The translations under genes were made by a program, and so were the position numbers. DNA of 64,000 bases from the NCBI RefSeq assembly GCF_002127585.1, contig NZ_NEGZ01000001.1:339773-403772 (forward strand), read 5' to 3'. The notes beneath the pieces were generated by a model. That model did no database searches. It was not told the origin of the DNA and saw nothing but the letters and a program-made list of their open reading frames with translations. This document shows, piece by piece, positions 36,215 through 44,634 of this stretch; position 1 is the stretch's first letter; each line of letters opens with the position of its first letter. Origin of the DNA: Janthinobacterium sp. GW458P. GTDB taxonomy: Bacteria > Pseudomonadota > Gammaproteobacteria > Burkholderiales > Burkholderiaceae_D.

Positions 36215-37518
36215 AAAAATTATTTATACTGTTTATTTGGTTGCCGTGCGTTGCTTTTGCCGCAGGTCAGCCAGTCTCAATACAGCTTTCTTCCGTGTCG
36301 CTTGTCGCGTTTGCGCAGGCTACTTTCAAGAATATGTTGGCGCGTGATTTTGTCATTTCCCCGGAGGCTCAGGCCCTTGATCGCAAGATTACGGTGTCGG
36401 TGAGTTCCCTTGATGCTGATCGGTTGCCGACGTTTGTCGAGGGTATTTTGCGCGACCAGGGCATAGCATCTGAATTGCGCGATGGCGTCTACTACCTGCG
36501 TGCTGCGCAGTCTTCGGCTTCTGTTTCATCTGCTATTCGTCTAACGTCCGTTGATGTTCCGGGCGGCGATGCCGCTTCTGCGTTTTTTGATAGGCCGATA
36601 TTGCGCCCTGTGCGTGCCGATGTTGAGGGTGGTGCTGTTGATCCGGTGCCGGGTGCCTCTGGCCGGCGGCGTGATGCTGAGTCTGAAGTGTATGCGCCGG
36701 CTGGCCGTTCGGCTGATTTCTTGGCGGGGGTTGTCGCGGCTGCGTTTGGTCCGCGTAGTGCGGTTGCGGCTGGCAATCAAATTGTGCTGACGGGTAGCGC
36801 GTCCGAGTTAAACAAAATGCGTGTCTTGCTCGGTGCGCTCGATCAGTTGCCGCGCATGGTCGATGTGTCTGCGTCCTGGGTCGAGGTCACGGATAACGCC
36901 AGCTCGGGCCGCGGTATTTCCATCATGGCCAATGTGCTGGGTGCTAAGTTCGGCGCGTCGCTTGGCAGTGTCAATTCGGCCTCCGCCATCAGCTTGCGCA
37001 ACACCAATTTCCAGCTGGTGATTGACGCGCTCAATACCGACGGCCGTTTCAAGCAAGTGTCGAATAGCCGCATTGTGGGCGACGATTATCAAAAGATGGT
37101 GCTGACGGTGGGCGATGAAACGCCGACTATTGCCAGCACGGGCAAAGACAATTCCGGCAACAGTGTTCAAAACATCGTTTACCGGCCTTCTGGCGTCATT
37201 GTCGACGTACTGCCCAAGGTGCTCGGCAACGGCAAAATCAATCTTGCCATCGATGGGCAAATATCCAGTTTCAAACCAACTGCCAGTGGCGTGACAGGTT
37301 CTCCCACGCTGATTAAGCGCCAGGTGAAAACGGCGGTGACGGTCAACGATGGCGAAGTGCTGTTGATTGGCGGCCTGAACGATGCGCAAACCGTCGATAG
37401 CTCCTCTGGCTTCTCGTTTCTGCCGTCTTCGTGGGCTGCTCGATCGGGGACGAAGCTGCATACCGATCTGGTGCTGATCTTGAGTGCGCAGGTTCCCCGA
37501 ACGTCAGAAAAACGGTGA
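36211..37518 (+). CDS. pIV-like secretin (outer-membrane phage exit channel)
   Basis: This 435-residue protein has a GTG start (36211). It has a signal peptide (cleavage near AFA/AGQ, about residue 19), N-domain repeats, and a C-terminal secretin domain with GDETPTIAST, an IDGQISSF strand, VNDGEVLLIGGLND and a final HTDLVLILSAQVP. Filamentous phages that encode their own secretin do not borrow a host type II system. The protein would form a multimeric gated pore with the Zot motor. Confidence 0.88.
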   Translation: MKKLFILFIWLPCVAFAAGQPVSIQLSSVSLVAFAQATFKNMLARDFVISPEAQALDRKITVSVSSLDADRLPTFVEGILRDQGIASELRDGVYYLRAAQSSASVSSAIRLTSVDVPGGDAASAFFDRPILRPVRADVEGGAVDPVPGASGRRRDAESEVYAPAGRSADFLAGVVAAAFGPRSAVAAGNQIVLTGSASELNKMRVLLGALDQLPRMVDVSASWVEVTDNASSGRGISIMANVLGAKFGASLGSVNSASAISLRNTNFQLVIDALNTDGRFKQVSNSRIVGDDYQKMVLTVGDETPTIASTGKDNSGNSVQNIVYRPSGVIVDVLPKVLGNGKINLAIDGQISSFKPTASGVTGSPTLIKRQVKTAVTVNDGEVLLIGGLNDAQTVDSSSGFSFLPSSWAARSGTKLHTDLVLILSAQVPRTSEKR

Positions 37519-37750
37519 CTTGTCACGTTAATTCCGGGGTGACGGCACAAGCGGCCCGGAGGGCAAAATCTTTGAGGGCATATCGAAGTCGGCGGTTGAT
37601 TTTGAAGTAATGGCGTCAGGTGGCCCGTGCGCATCGGAGCGAGGAGCGACACGTTTTCAAAGTTTTAGCGGGCAGTCCGCCGCCACGCTTAGTACCGCGT
37701 CGCTTCACGTTGGCCAGTACGGCCCACCTCTGAAAAACCGTATTGAAAGT
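37519..37750 (+). other. Non-coding phage spacer
   Basis: About 230 bases between the secretin and the next gene have no convincing ORF. The open frame from 37610 lacks a ribosome site before 37751. A GCGG-GCAGT-CCGC stem occurs near 37670–37682. Could be part of the intergenic region (replication origin or packaging signal). Confidence 0.4.
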
Positions 37751-38026
37751 ATGTACATGAAACAGCTTGAGGAAGACAAGACGATTGATCTACTCGGCCC
37801 GATTAAGCGGGGCAGGGGGCGTCCGGCAACTGGCGCGGCAAAGACCAGTGCACAGCGGCAAAAAGATCGCAGGGATCGCTTGCGTGACGATGGCAAGGCA
37901 TTTTTGACGGTGCATGTCGATGCGCAGGTGCTGGAAGGATTGAAGGCGTATATCCGCTTTAAAGACATTACGCCGGATCAGGTGATAGAGAAATTATTGC
38001 GTCAGCAATTGCTGCGCAAACGGTAG
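37751..38026 (+). CDS. Small phage DNA-binding protein (ribbon-helix-helix-like)
   Basis: This is a 91-residue protein; ATG at 37751 and 37757 are both possible. An AT-hook-like KRGRGRPATG (about residues 17–26) precedes a short strand FLTVHVDAQVLEGLKAYIRFK and helices with PDQVIEKLL, resembling ribbon-helix-helix regulators. Between secretin and Rep it may control copy number or Rep. Family not confirmed. Confidence 0.6.
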   Translation: MYMKQLEEDKTIDLLGPIKRGRGRPATGAAKTSAQRQKDRRDRLRDDGKAFLTVHVDAQVLEGLKAYIRFKDITPDQVIEKLLRQQLLRKR

Positions 38027-38065
38027 CGGAAAGCTTGGTGCCGCTATCTGCGCGCAGCGCGGGTG

Positions 38066-38211
38066 GCGGCGCGAAGCGCCGCTAAACTTGTATAAGGGAC
38101 ACTCAAGAACATAGCAGTAGGAAACGCAGTTACAGGCAAGTGCAGTACAGGATTTCAGATCAGTTTTTGATGGACAAAAAAAAGCCCCGGGCATCTACTA
38201 AATGTCCGGGG
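38066..38211. other. Two strong hairpins upstream of the Rep gene
   Basis: GCGGCGC-GAA-GCGCCGC (38066–38082) has a perfect 7-bp stem. A second, GCCCCGGGCAT with ATGTCCGGGGC (38183–38211), has an 11-bp stem with one G/T pair. The second is flanked on its 5' side by eight A, so on the minus strand it reads as a terminator with a T run. Stable hairpins just before an HUH Rep gene are also typical of rolling-circle origins and packaging signals. Confidence 0.5.
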
Positions 38212-38244
38212 CCTTCGATAAACCTGCCGTTACAGGACTACCGA

Positions 38245-39147
38245 ATGACCGAATTAGATTATGAAAACGCTTTAGCGTCAATTGATTTCTCGCCTATAGA
38301 GCCATCTGTGCAACATCGCCCGGAGTGGTGGGACGATGATGGGATTAAGAACACATGGAACGACAACTATACGGCCCGTAAGCGCGTTTTTCCGGACGGG
38401 CAGTGCGAAGTGACGGTAACCAAGCAACGGCACTTTGTAGGCCCGGCTATGCTGCTCAAGACGCGTGCTAAGCGTGGCGAGTCCGAGAACCGCGAAGCAA
38501 ACGACGATGATGCTGGTCGTCGTGCAAAAAAGAACGTTCGGCTCTGTTGTAAGCAAATTGGCGCTGATCGTATGGTTACGTTGACATATCGGGAAAACAT
38601 GGTGGATAGGGAAACCGCACTTAAACATTGGAAGGCTTTTTGCCGCAAGCTCGGCAAACACAAGCAATTTCACTATGTCGCTGTCATTGAGGAACAGGAG
38701 CGCGGCGCGTTGCATTTTCATGTGGCGGTGGCCGGTCGTCAAATGTATGCGCTCCTGCGCTCCATCTGGCAAAGTGTCCTGGGCCGTGGACCGGATGGGG
38801 AGCAAATGGGGCAAGTCAACGTTCGTGATCCGCATCGTTTCGGCTTTGGTGTCACTGGCGCGCATAAAATCGCCAGCTACATTGCCAAGTACTGCGGAAA
38901 GGAAATGCAATGCCGTACGCTTGATCAAAAACGTTATTTCCGGTCTAGGGGCATCGTGGTGCCTGAGATTCAATCGTGGCGGCTGCTTGGCTGTACATCC
39001 ATGCTCGGGGCTGCCCAGGCGGCTTTTGCGGCCATTGCTGGGCATTCTATGGAAGGTTTGCAGACTTGGTGCAATAACGGGCTTGGCGTCGTCTACTTGG
39101 CAACTGCGCCGGGGGTGTCTAACCCATTGGATGGGTGCCCGTTTTAA
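38245..39147 (+). CDS. Rolling-circle replication initiator (HUH family)
   Basis: This 300-residue protein starts at ATG 38245 with AGGA (38234–38237) seven bases upstream. The HUH motif is His157-Phe-His159 in LHFHVAVAG; Tyr212 and Tyr216 in SYIAKYCGK form the catalytic tyrosine region with Lys215. This is the inovirus pII-like, Rep-type initiator that nicks the plus-strand origin. The following minus-strand gene begins right at its end. Confidence 0.88.
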   Translation: MTELDYENALASIDFSPIEPSVQHRPEWWDDDGIKNTWNDNYTARKRVFPDGQCEVTVTKQRHFVGPAMLLKTRAKRGESENREANDDDAGRRAKKNVRLCCKQIGADRMVTLTYRENMVDRETALKHWKAFCRKLGKHKQFHYVAVIEEQERGALHFHVAVAGRQMYALLRSIWQSVLGRGPDGEQMGQVNVRDPHRFGFGVTGAHKIASYIAKYCGKEMQCRTLDQKRYFRSRGIVVPEIQSWRLLGCTSMLGAAQAAFAAIAGHSMEGLQTWCNNGLGVVYLATAPGVSNPLDGCPF

Positions 39148-39150
39148 CTG

Positions 39151-39411
39151 CTATGAGGTCTTTTGGAATTCCTTATGATTATGAAGTGTGTTGATGGTTT
39201 GAGTGAGTAACGCGCTAAGGTGGGTTGGCGTGCCGGGCTGATGTAAATTGATTGCCATCACAAGGAATTGGGTTTCAATGTCAGCAATTTGTTCGTCTGA
39301 TACTGTGTTGATAATTATTTGTGCAATTTTCTCACCAAGTTTTTTGTAGTGCGGACGCTCTTTAAAATATGCATCCAGTTCGCCGTCGCCTGTTAGCGTA
39401 TGTAAGTCCAT
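39151..39411 (-). CDS. Hypothetical phage protein
   Basis: This 86-residue mainly helical protein lies on the opposite strand between Rep and integrase. AGAAAG lies before its ATG. I recognise no family. Position suggests a morphogenesis-independent function such as control of integration or lysogenic conversion, but there is no evidence beyond an uninterrupted frame without overlap. Confidence 0.5.
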   Translation of the reverse strand: MDLHTLTGDGELDAYFKERPHYKKLGEKIAQIIINTVSDEQIADIETQFLVMAINLHQPGTPTHLSALLTQTINTLHNHKEFQKTS

Positions 39412-39586
39412 GATCTAATTCTTTCTAAATGAAAGTTTTACATCATTCTGAATTGCAGTTTTTCGATAGCTTTGATGAATGTCAAGGTTTCTAAAGATTA
39501 ACGACATTTTCATGTTGGTTCGTAGCATAACGCAAATATTTACACTGTTGTATAGTTTGCATGGGGCAACATTTAAGGATTTGTAG

Positions 39587-40486
39587 ATGGCTGGATTAGT
39601 TCTTGAAACTTTGCATGGAAAGACTTGGCCTGATGCGGTCGAACGCTGGCTTTCTGAAAAGTCGGACAAGGCTTCTCTGAATTCTGACAAGTGCATTTTT
39701 CGATGGCTGGAACCGTTGTTGGATGGATATGATATAAACGATATAAATCGTTCTGTGGTGGATGCTGTAACTAAGAAAAAGCGTGCTACCGGTGTCAAGA
39801 ATGGAACTGTTAATAGGACGTTAGCGTTGTTGCGTTCTGTGCTAATCCGAGCTTGTGTCGATTGGGAGTGGGTTGATGCAATTCCGAAGGTTCGATTGTT
39901 GAAGGAGCCTGATCGTCGGGTGCGTTATTTGACTCACGAAGAGGCGTCCGCGTTACTGAATGAGTTGCCTGAGCATTTGTCGCATATGGTGGCCTTTAGT
40001 CTTGCTACAGGACTACGCAAGGGGAACGTAATTGGCTTGTGTTGGTCTCAGGTCGATCTTGTGCGCCGGGTCGCCTGGATCCATCCTGATCAAAGTAAGA
40101 CACGTAAGGCTATTGTGGTGCCTCTCAATGATGATGCTATGCGCGTGCTTACTTTGCAGCATGGCCGTCATGCGGTGCGCGTTTTTACGTACAATGGTGA
40201 GCCTGTAATCGCCGCTACAACGGCAGCTTGGTATAAAGCGCTTAAGCGCTGTGGTATTGATGATTTTCGATGGCATGATCTGCGGCATACATGGGCCAGT
40301 TGGCATGTGCAGCAAGGTACGCCATTGCATGTATTGCAGGAGCTAGGTGGTTGGCAGTCGGCTCAGATGGTGAGGCGGTATGCGCATTTTTCTGCGGGGC
40401 ATTTGGCTGTTCATGCCGCCAATTTGCCAGTGCTGATGGTGGCAAATGCTAGAATGCAAGTCGTGGGGCCGGAGGCTTCGGTGTGA
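39587..40486 (+). CDS. int: Tyrosine recombinase (phage integrase)
   Basis: This is a 299-residue protein with an N-terminal SAM-like core-binding domain (about 1–100) and a catalytic domain. The catalytic set is Arg144 (ATGLRKGN), His230-x-x-Arg233 (HDLRH), and Tyr265 (RRYAHFSAGH). It lies 17 bases from attR, the usual place for an integrase using a tRNA site. It is not the XerCD mode used by CTX-phi; this phage carries its own enzyme. Confidence 0.93.
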   Translation: MAGLVLETLHGKTWPDAVERWLSEKSDKASLNSDKCIFRWLEPLLDGYDINDINRSVVDAVTKKKRATGVKNGTVNRTLALLRSVLIRACVDWEWVDAIPKVRLLKEPDRRVRYLTHEEASALLNELPEHLSHMVAFSLATGLRKGNVIGLCWSQVDLVRRVAWIHPDQSKTRKAIVVPLNDDAMRVLTLQHGRHAVRVFTYNGEPVIAATTAAWYKALKRCGIDDFRWHDLRHTWASWHVQQGTPLHVLQELGGWQSAQMVRRYAHFSAGHLAVHAANLPVLMVANARMQVVGPEASV

Positions 40487-40503
40487 TGAGGTCGATGATG
40501 TGT

Positions 40504-40548
40504 CTCATAATCCGTTGGTGCCGTGTTCGACTCACGGGAGGCCCACCA
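40504..40548 (+). repeat. attR: duplicated tRNA 3' end
   Basis: This is a 45-bp copy of the tRNA 3' part, perfect match to 31838–31882. It lacks the 5' half, so it is not a second tRNA. Confidence 0.92.
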
Positions 40549-40569
40549 GAATTCACAGTATCGATTGAA

Positions 40570-40599
40570 GCCCCGGCGGGCCACTGCCGGGGCTTTTTT
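40570..40599 (+). terminator. Terminator downstream of attR
   Basis: GCCCCGGC (40570–40577) pairs with GCCGGGGC (40586–40593), followed by TTTTTT. This was probably the original tRNA terminator before phage insertion separated them. Confidence 0.8.
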
Positions 40600-40648
40600 C
40601 GTGCTGTCGTACAATCGCGGCATTGATATTTCTCAAGGGTGAAACGAG

Positions 40649-40984
40649 ATGACGGCGGAAGTGAAGATGGACGATATCGTGGTCGGTGACGGCAAGGCGG
40701 CGGCGCGTGGCGCGCTGGTCACGGCGCATTACCGGGGCTGGCTGGAAGACGGCACGGAGTTTGACTCGTCGCACAAGCGGGGCGAGCCGTTTCGCTGTGT
40801 GTTGAGCAACAACAAGGTGATCCAGGGCTGGATTCTGGGTTTGCATGGCATGCAGGTGGGCGGCACGCGCAAGCTGTGGGTGCCGGCGGCGCTGGCGTAT
40901 GGCGAGCGGCAGGTGGGCTTGATACCGCCGAACTCCAATTTGATCTTCGAGATTGAGTTATTAGAGGTGCTGACGCGCGATTGA
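40649..40984 (+). CDS. FKBP-type peptidyl-prolyl isomerase
   Basis: This 111-residue protein is a single FKBP domain: VTAHYRGWLEDGTEFDSS at the start, then VIQGWILGLHGMQVGGTRKLWVPAALAYGE and NSNLIFEIELLEV. It assists protein folding in the cytoplasm, as no signal peptide is seen. Full-length and single gene. Confidence 0.95.
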   Translation: MTAEVKMDDIVVGDGKAAARGALVTAHYRGWLEDGTEFDSSHKRGEPFRCVLSNNKVIQGWILGLHGMQVGGTRKLWVPAALAYGERQVGLIPPNSNLIFEIELLEVLTRD

Positions 40985-40999
40985 TCGCTTGACGCGCAA

Positions 41000-41488
41000 T
41001 CAGGCGGGCAGGGGGTTTGCCTTCGCTCCGGCTTGTTGCGTGAGCAGTTGCTCGATATCGGCGCGCAGCGCCTGCTGGGTGGGGAAGTTGGCATAACGCA
41101 AGGTGACGTAACCGGCTAGCCTGAGCATGGCGTCGCGCTCCTGGTCCTGGCGTTCGCGCCCGGCGTGGCTGCTGTCGTCGAGTTCGATGATGGCGATGAC
41201 GTTCAGTTGCTGGCTGCACAGGACAAAATCGGCCACCTTGCGGTCGAAACGGTTTCTGTTTGTCCGCCCCAGCGCCGTCACCAGCGCGGAAAACGCCACT
41301 TGCGCCAGCACCGTGCATTCCGGCAAGGCCGTCTGCAGCAGGTGGTACATCTGTTGCTCGCGCGCCGTCATGACGGGTTTCCTGTGCAGCCGCAGCGGCG
41401 CACGGGACCTGGCCGTCTGGCGCTTGGCCCGCATGACGTACAGCAGGACGAGCGCCGCGATGATAATCAGGAAAGTGAAATTCGGCAT
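41000..41488 (-). CDS. DUF2726 protein
   Basis: This 162-residue protein has an N-terminal membrane helix (about 3–20) and a nuclease-like fold with DRKVADFVLC ... AIIELDDSSH, the conserved DUF2726 core related to the PD-(D/E)xK superfamily. It may be a membrane-anchored nuclease or DNA-binding protein; activity is unproven. Confidence 0.85.
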   Translation of the reverse strand: MPNFTFLIIIAALVLLYVMRAKRQTARSRAPLRLHRKPVMTAREQQMYHLLQTALPECTVLAQVAFSALVTALGRTNRNRFDRKVADFVLCSQQLNVIAIIELDDSSHAGRERQDQERDAMLRLAGYVTLRYANFPTQQALRADIEQLLTQQAGAKANPLPA

Positions 41489-41582
41489 GGACTCGCTTCA
41501 AGGTGCGGAGTCCTGATGGTACGCGAGAAGCTGGCCATTTTGGCGTCTTCCCGCGCATTTCACATGGTGCGCTTGTTGCAGA

Positions 41583-42296
41583 TCAAGCCTGTTTCATGTT
41601 GACTTGCATCTCGTTCAGCGCCGGCACGATGTCGTGCAGGCTGGCCACTTCATGGGTGGGGATGGCGGCCGAGGTATTGGCCATGCCGTCCGGGTTGAAC
41701 CAGCAGCTGGCGATGCCGTAGCGGTTGGCGCCGAGGATGTCGGCGTCCAGCCGGTCGCCGATGATAATGCTTGTATCCTTGCTGAACGCGCGCGCCATGT
41801 TGGCCGCGTAGTCGAAGAAGCGCACGTCCGGCTTGGCGTGGCCGCACGCTTCCGAGGTGGCGACGAAGGAAATGTAGTCGCCCAGGCCGGAGGCGGCGAT
41901 GCGGCGGTTCTGGATGGAGTCGACGCCGTTGGTGATGATGCCCACTTCGCCGATGCGCGAAAGCGTTTCGCACACCTGTTTGGCGCCGTCGATGAGCACG
42001 ACCGTGTCCGGCAGCGAGTCCAGATACAAACGGCTGGCCAGTTCCGGGGCGACATCGATGCCTCCCTGGGCAAACGTCTTGCGGAAGCGCTCGACCTTCA
42101 GGAAATCCTTGGTGACGCTGCCCGTCTCGAAACGTTTCCACAGGTCGACATTGATCGCCTGGTAAAGGGTAAACAGCCCGTCGATGCCGTCGCGCAAGCC
42201 CAGTTCGTGCATGGTGTGCAGAAACGAGCGTTTTTCGGATGCCCGGAAATCGAGCAGGGTATCGTCGAGGTCAAACAGGAATAGCTGGTAGCTCAT
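41583..42296 (-). CDS. yjjG: HAD-type pyrimidine nucleotidase, YjjG-like
   Basis: This 237-residue protein starts at MSYQLFLFDLDDT; ten upstream residues are dropped. HAD motifs are present: DLDDTLLDF (motif I), ITNGVDSIQ (II), KPDVRFFDY (III) and IGDRLDADILGANR (IV). YjjG-type enzymes remove phosphate from non-canonical nucleoside monophosphates. Divergent from pdxJ with about 125 bases between. Confidence 0.9.
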   Translation of the reverse strand: MSYQLFLFDLDDTLLDFRASEKRSFLHTMHELGLRDGIDGLFTLYQAINVDLWKRFETGSVTKDFLKVERFRKTFAQGGIDVAPELASRLYLDSLPDTVVLIDGAKQVCETLSRIGEVGIITNGVDSIQNRRIAASGLGDYISFVATSEACGHAKPDVRFFDYAANMARAFSKDTSIIIGDRLDADILGANRYGIASCWFNPDGMANTSAAIPTHEVASLHDIVPALNEMQVNMKQA

Positions 42297-42421
42297 GGTA
42301 TGTGTTGAAAGGAACTTGTCTTGCATCGTAGCACGTACTGCCGAGTTCGGTTGAGCGTGCCTTGTGCGGGGGATCCGCTACAATCGCTGCCAGACCCCTT
42401 ACTTTCACTTCATTGCCTTTC

Positions 42422-43147
42422 ATGACCCAGCTCTCCGTCAACGTCAATAAAATCGCCCTGCTGCGCAATTCGCGCGGCCGCAATTTCCCGGACCTGCTCG
42501 CGTTTTCCGCGCGCTTTCTCGACTTGGGCGCCGCCGGCATCACCTTGCACCCGCGCCCGGACCAGCGCCATGCGCGCTACGATGATGTGGCTGCTTTGCA
42601 GCGCCTGTGCGCGGAACGTGGACGCGAGCTGAACGTGGAAGGCTATCCGGCGGCGGAATTTCTGGAGGTCGTGAAAAGCGCGCGCCCGGCGCAATGCACC
42701 CTGGTGCCCGACATGCCGGGCCAGCTGACGTCCGATCACGGCTGGGATATCGAACGGCATGCGGCGCTGTTGCGCCCCGCCATTGCACAATTGAACGACC
42801 TGGGCATCCGCGTCAGCCTGTTCGTCGATGCCGGCTACCCGGCGCTGGAATGGGCGCGCGAGGTGGGCGCGGCGCGGGTCGAGCTGTACACGGAACGGTT
42901 TGCCGAGAGTCATGGCGGCGCGCAGGCCGATGCCGTGTTTGGCACATATCGGCAGGCGGCGCGGCGGGCGCAGGCGCTGGGGCTGGGCGTGAATGCCGGG
43001 CACGACCTCGATTTGCACAACCTGGCGCGCTTCCTGGACATACCCGGCATCCTGGAAGTGTCGATCGGCCACGCACTGGTGGTCGAGTGCCTGGAATTGG
43101 GCATGGACACGGTGCTGGGCCGCTACCTTGAGATATGTCAATCGTAG
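42422..43147 (+). CDS. pdxJ: Pyridoxine 5'-phosphate synthase
   Basis: This is a 241-residue TIM-barrel enzyme, usual length. MTQLSVNVNKIALLRNSRG is the N-terminus (family usually has -LRxARG), HPRPDQRH carries active-site residues, and HDLDLHNLARFL is the C-terminal signature. It makes pyridoxine phosphate from 1-deoxy-xylulose-5-phosphate and phosphohydroxythreonine. The usual neighbour acpS is not present. Confidence 0.95.
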   Translation: MTQLSVNVNKIALLRNSRGRNFPDLLAFSARFLDLGAAGITLHPRPDQRHARYDDVAALQRLCAERGRELNVEGYPAAEFLEVVKSARPAQCTLVPDMPGQLTSDHGWDIERHAALLRPAIAQLNDLGIRVSLFVDAGYPALEWAREVGAARVELYTERFAESHGGAQADAVFGTYRQAARRAQALGLGVNAGHDLDLHNLARFLDIPGILEVSIGHALVVECLELGMDTVLGRYLEICQS

Positions 43148-43482
43148 AGGGCTTGGGCGGCGACGCCCCGGTCGCTGCAGCCTGAGCCGGACTGGCCCTT
43201 CTTTGCTTTCCCCGCCGCCGAACGGCCACAGTAGATCGCGCAGGCGGGCGGTTGCGCCACTGGTCGAAACTCAATGCCGCCAGGCACCAGGCGAATGAAT
43301 AGCGCCGCATGGTTGCCCTGCCGCAGATTCTGATAGCGGCCGTTGACGAAGGTGGCAATCACTGTGCCTTTCGTGATACCGCCTTTTTGCAAGGCATGGC
43401 GTTCCTCTGTGTGGCTGACGAAAGAGAGCGTACACAAGGCGTGAGTCAGCATCTTGACGTGGGCCAGGGCAATACGGAGCAT
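43138..43482 (-). pseudogene. Frameshifted BPSL0067-family (NlpC/P60-like) remnant
   Basis: The open frame holds ITKGTVIATFVNGRYQN and QGNHAALFIR, the core of BPSL0067-type proteins. After that the expected DQW block appears in another frame (near 43270, read FDQWRNR), and the ending SDRGVAAQALYD returns to the first frame. This means two compensating shifts. The Cys-containing N-terminus is not clear. BPSL0067 proteins are peptidoglycan-directed amidase-like enzymes, sometimes type VI secretion linked. Confidence 0.5.
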
Positions 43483-43520
43483 TGACGCAGGTCATATCCC
43501 CACCTGTCACGTCAGCAACC

Positions 43521-44015
43521 TTACATATCCACCCACCAGTTAAGCAAGGTTTCATCATCGTCGTCATCAAGGTTGACGTAGATGTTGGCGAAGTACCATT
43601 CCACGCCCGTTGCCTCGCGGAAGGCGTCGAAGGGGCCGTTGACGCTGTAGATGCCGTGGTGTCCCGGCACGCTGAAGGTGAGATTGCCTTTGTACTGGCC
43701 GTCCAGGGTGCCGCCCAGCTGGTTTTGCACGTCGCGCTCGAGCAGGTCCACTGCCTCTTGCGGCACGTCGTCGGCATCGTAGATATGGATGCAGAAGTTG
43801 CCGCCGCGTTTTAAGACTTCGGCGGGGGCGAGCGGGTTGGCGATGTTGACGATGTCGCCGCGTGCCAGGTTCAGAGTCAGGCCGGGCGAGGCCAGCAGTT
43901 CGTAGACGTGCTCGTCGATCTGGCGCGCCGGCAGGGTTTCATACACGGGGCCGCTGCTGTTTTCACCTGCCAATACGCGGATGTGCGGCAAGCCTTCGCA
44001 ATTGATGTCTTCCAT
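43521..44015 (-). CDS. DUF4265 protein
   Basis: This 164-residue soluble acidic protein shows the order PVYETLPARQID, YELLASPGLTLNLARGDIV and a C-terminal WYFANIYVN with a run of Asp, consistent with DUF4265. The family has no known function. It neighbours the BPSL0067-like remnant on the same strand, so it might have been a partner (speculation). Confidence 0.7.
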   Translation of the reverse strand: MEDINCEGLPHIRVLAGENSSGPVYETLPARQIDEHVYELLASPGLTLNLARGDIVNIANPLAPAEVLKRGGNFCIHIYDADDVPQEAVDLLERDVQNQLGGTLDGQYKGNLTFSVPGHHGIYSVNGPFDAFREATGVEWYFANIYVNLDDDDDETLLNWWVDM

Positions 44016-44135
44016 TTATTCTTTCATAGTGCCGGCGCCATATTGTATGGGTGCGCCAGGGAGGGGGTTATGGCAATATTGTACCGGGTACGTACCGCCT
44101 GGCCAGGTACGCAACAGTGTCAACGGGGAGATACG

Positions 44136-44528
44136 ATGGAGAATGCAGTGCAGGCAGGCGGCTGTTTATGTGGCGCCGTGCGCTTCGAAGTGACAGGCGA
44201 GGGCAGCAATCCGCACAGCTGTTCCTGCCGCAATTGCCAGCAGCACACGGGCGCGCCGACGGTGGCATGGGTGGAGTTTGCGCGCGATCAAGTACGGTGG
44301 ACGGGCACAGCCGGCGCGCCGGCCACCTATCGTTCTTCCGAGTATTCCAGCCGGGCCTTTTGCGCCGCTTGCGGCAGTTCCATCGGCGCCATCGACGATG
44401 CGCCGACGGTAGCCTTGCTGGTGGGCAGTTTTGATGATCCAGCCCAGGCGGCGTTTGCGCCCGCATATTACTCGTTTGACGATGTCAGGCCGGGCTGGTG
44501 GCTGGTCGCCAGCGCCGCGACGGATTAG
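44136..44528 (+). CDS. GFA-family (glutathione-dependent formaldehyde-activating-like) protein
   Basis: This 130-residue protein starts at ATG 44136 with GGGGAG upstream. Zinc ligands are visible in GCLCGAVRFE, SCSCRNC and AFCAACGSSIG, the GFA pattern. Most members are not proven to react with formaldehyde; the safest call is a zinc-binding GFA protein. Confidence 0.9.
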   Translation: MENAVQAGGCLCGAVRFEVTGEGSNPHSCSCRNCQQHTGAPTVAWVEFARDQVRWTGTAGAPATYRSSEYSSRAFCAACGSSIGAIDDAPTVALLVGSFDDPAQAAFAPAYYSFDDVRPGWWLVASAATD

Positions 44529-44581
44529 TTGCACCATGCCGCACCTGGCCTGCGGCGCGGCCTCAAGAACCCTGAATATGC

Positions 44582-44603
44582 AAAAGGCACGCCGCAGCGT
44601 GCC
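44582..44603 (-). terminator. Terminator after the outer-membrane protein gene
   Basis: GGCACGC (44586–44592) pairs with GCGTGCC (44597–44603); on the minus strand the stem is followed by TTTTG. It lies about 32 bases past the stop at 44635. Confidence 0.7.
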
Positions 44604-44634
44604 TCGATATCATGCCAGGCGGGTTGGCCCCAGC

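Noticed and set aside
39415..39798. A 127-codon minus-strand frame overlapping the integrase start
   Set aside because: Overlaps the integrase coding part and the promoter area; composition is random-looking.
40504..40548. A second tRNA-like sequence
   Set aside because: Only the 3' half of the tRNA is present; it is attR, not a gene.
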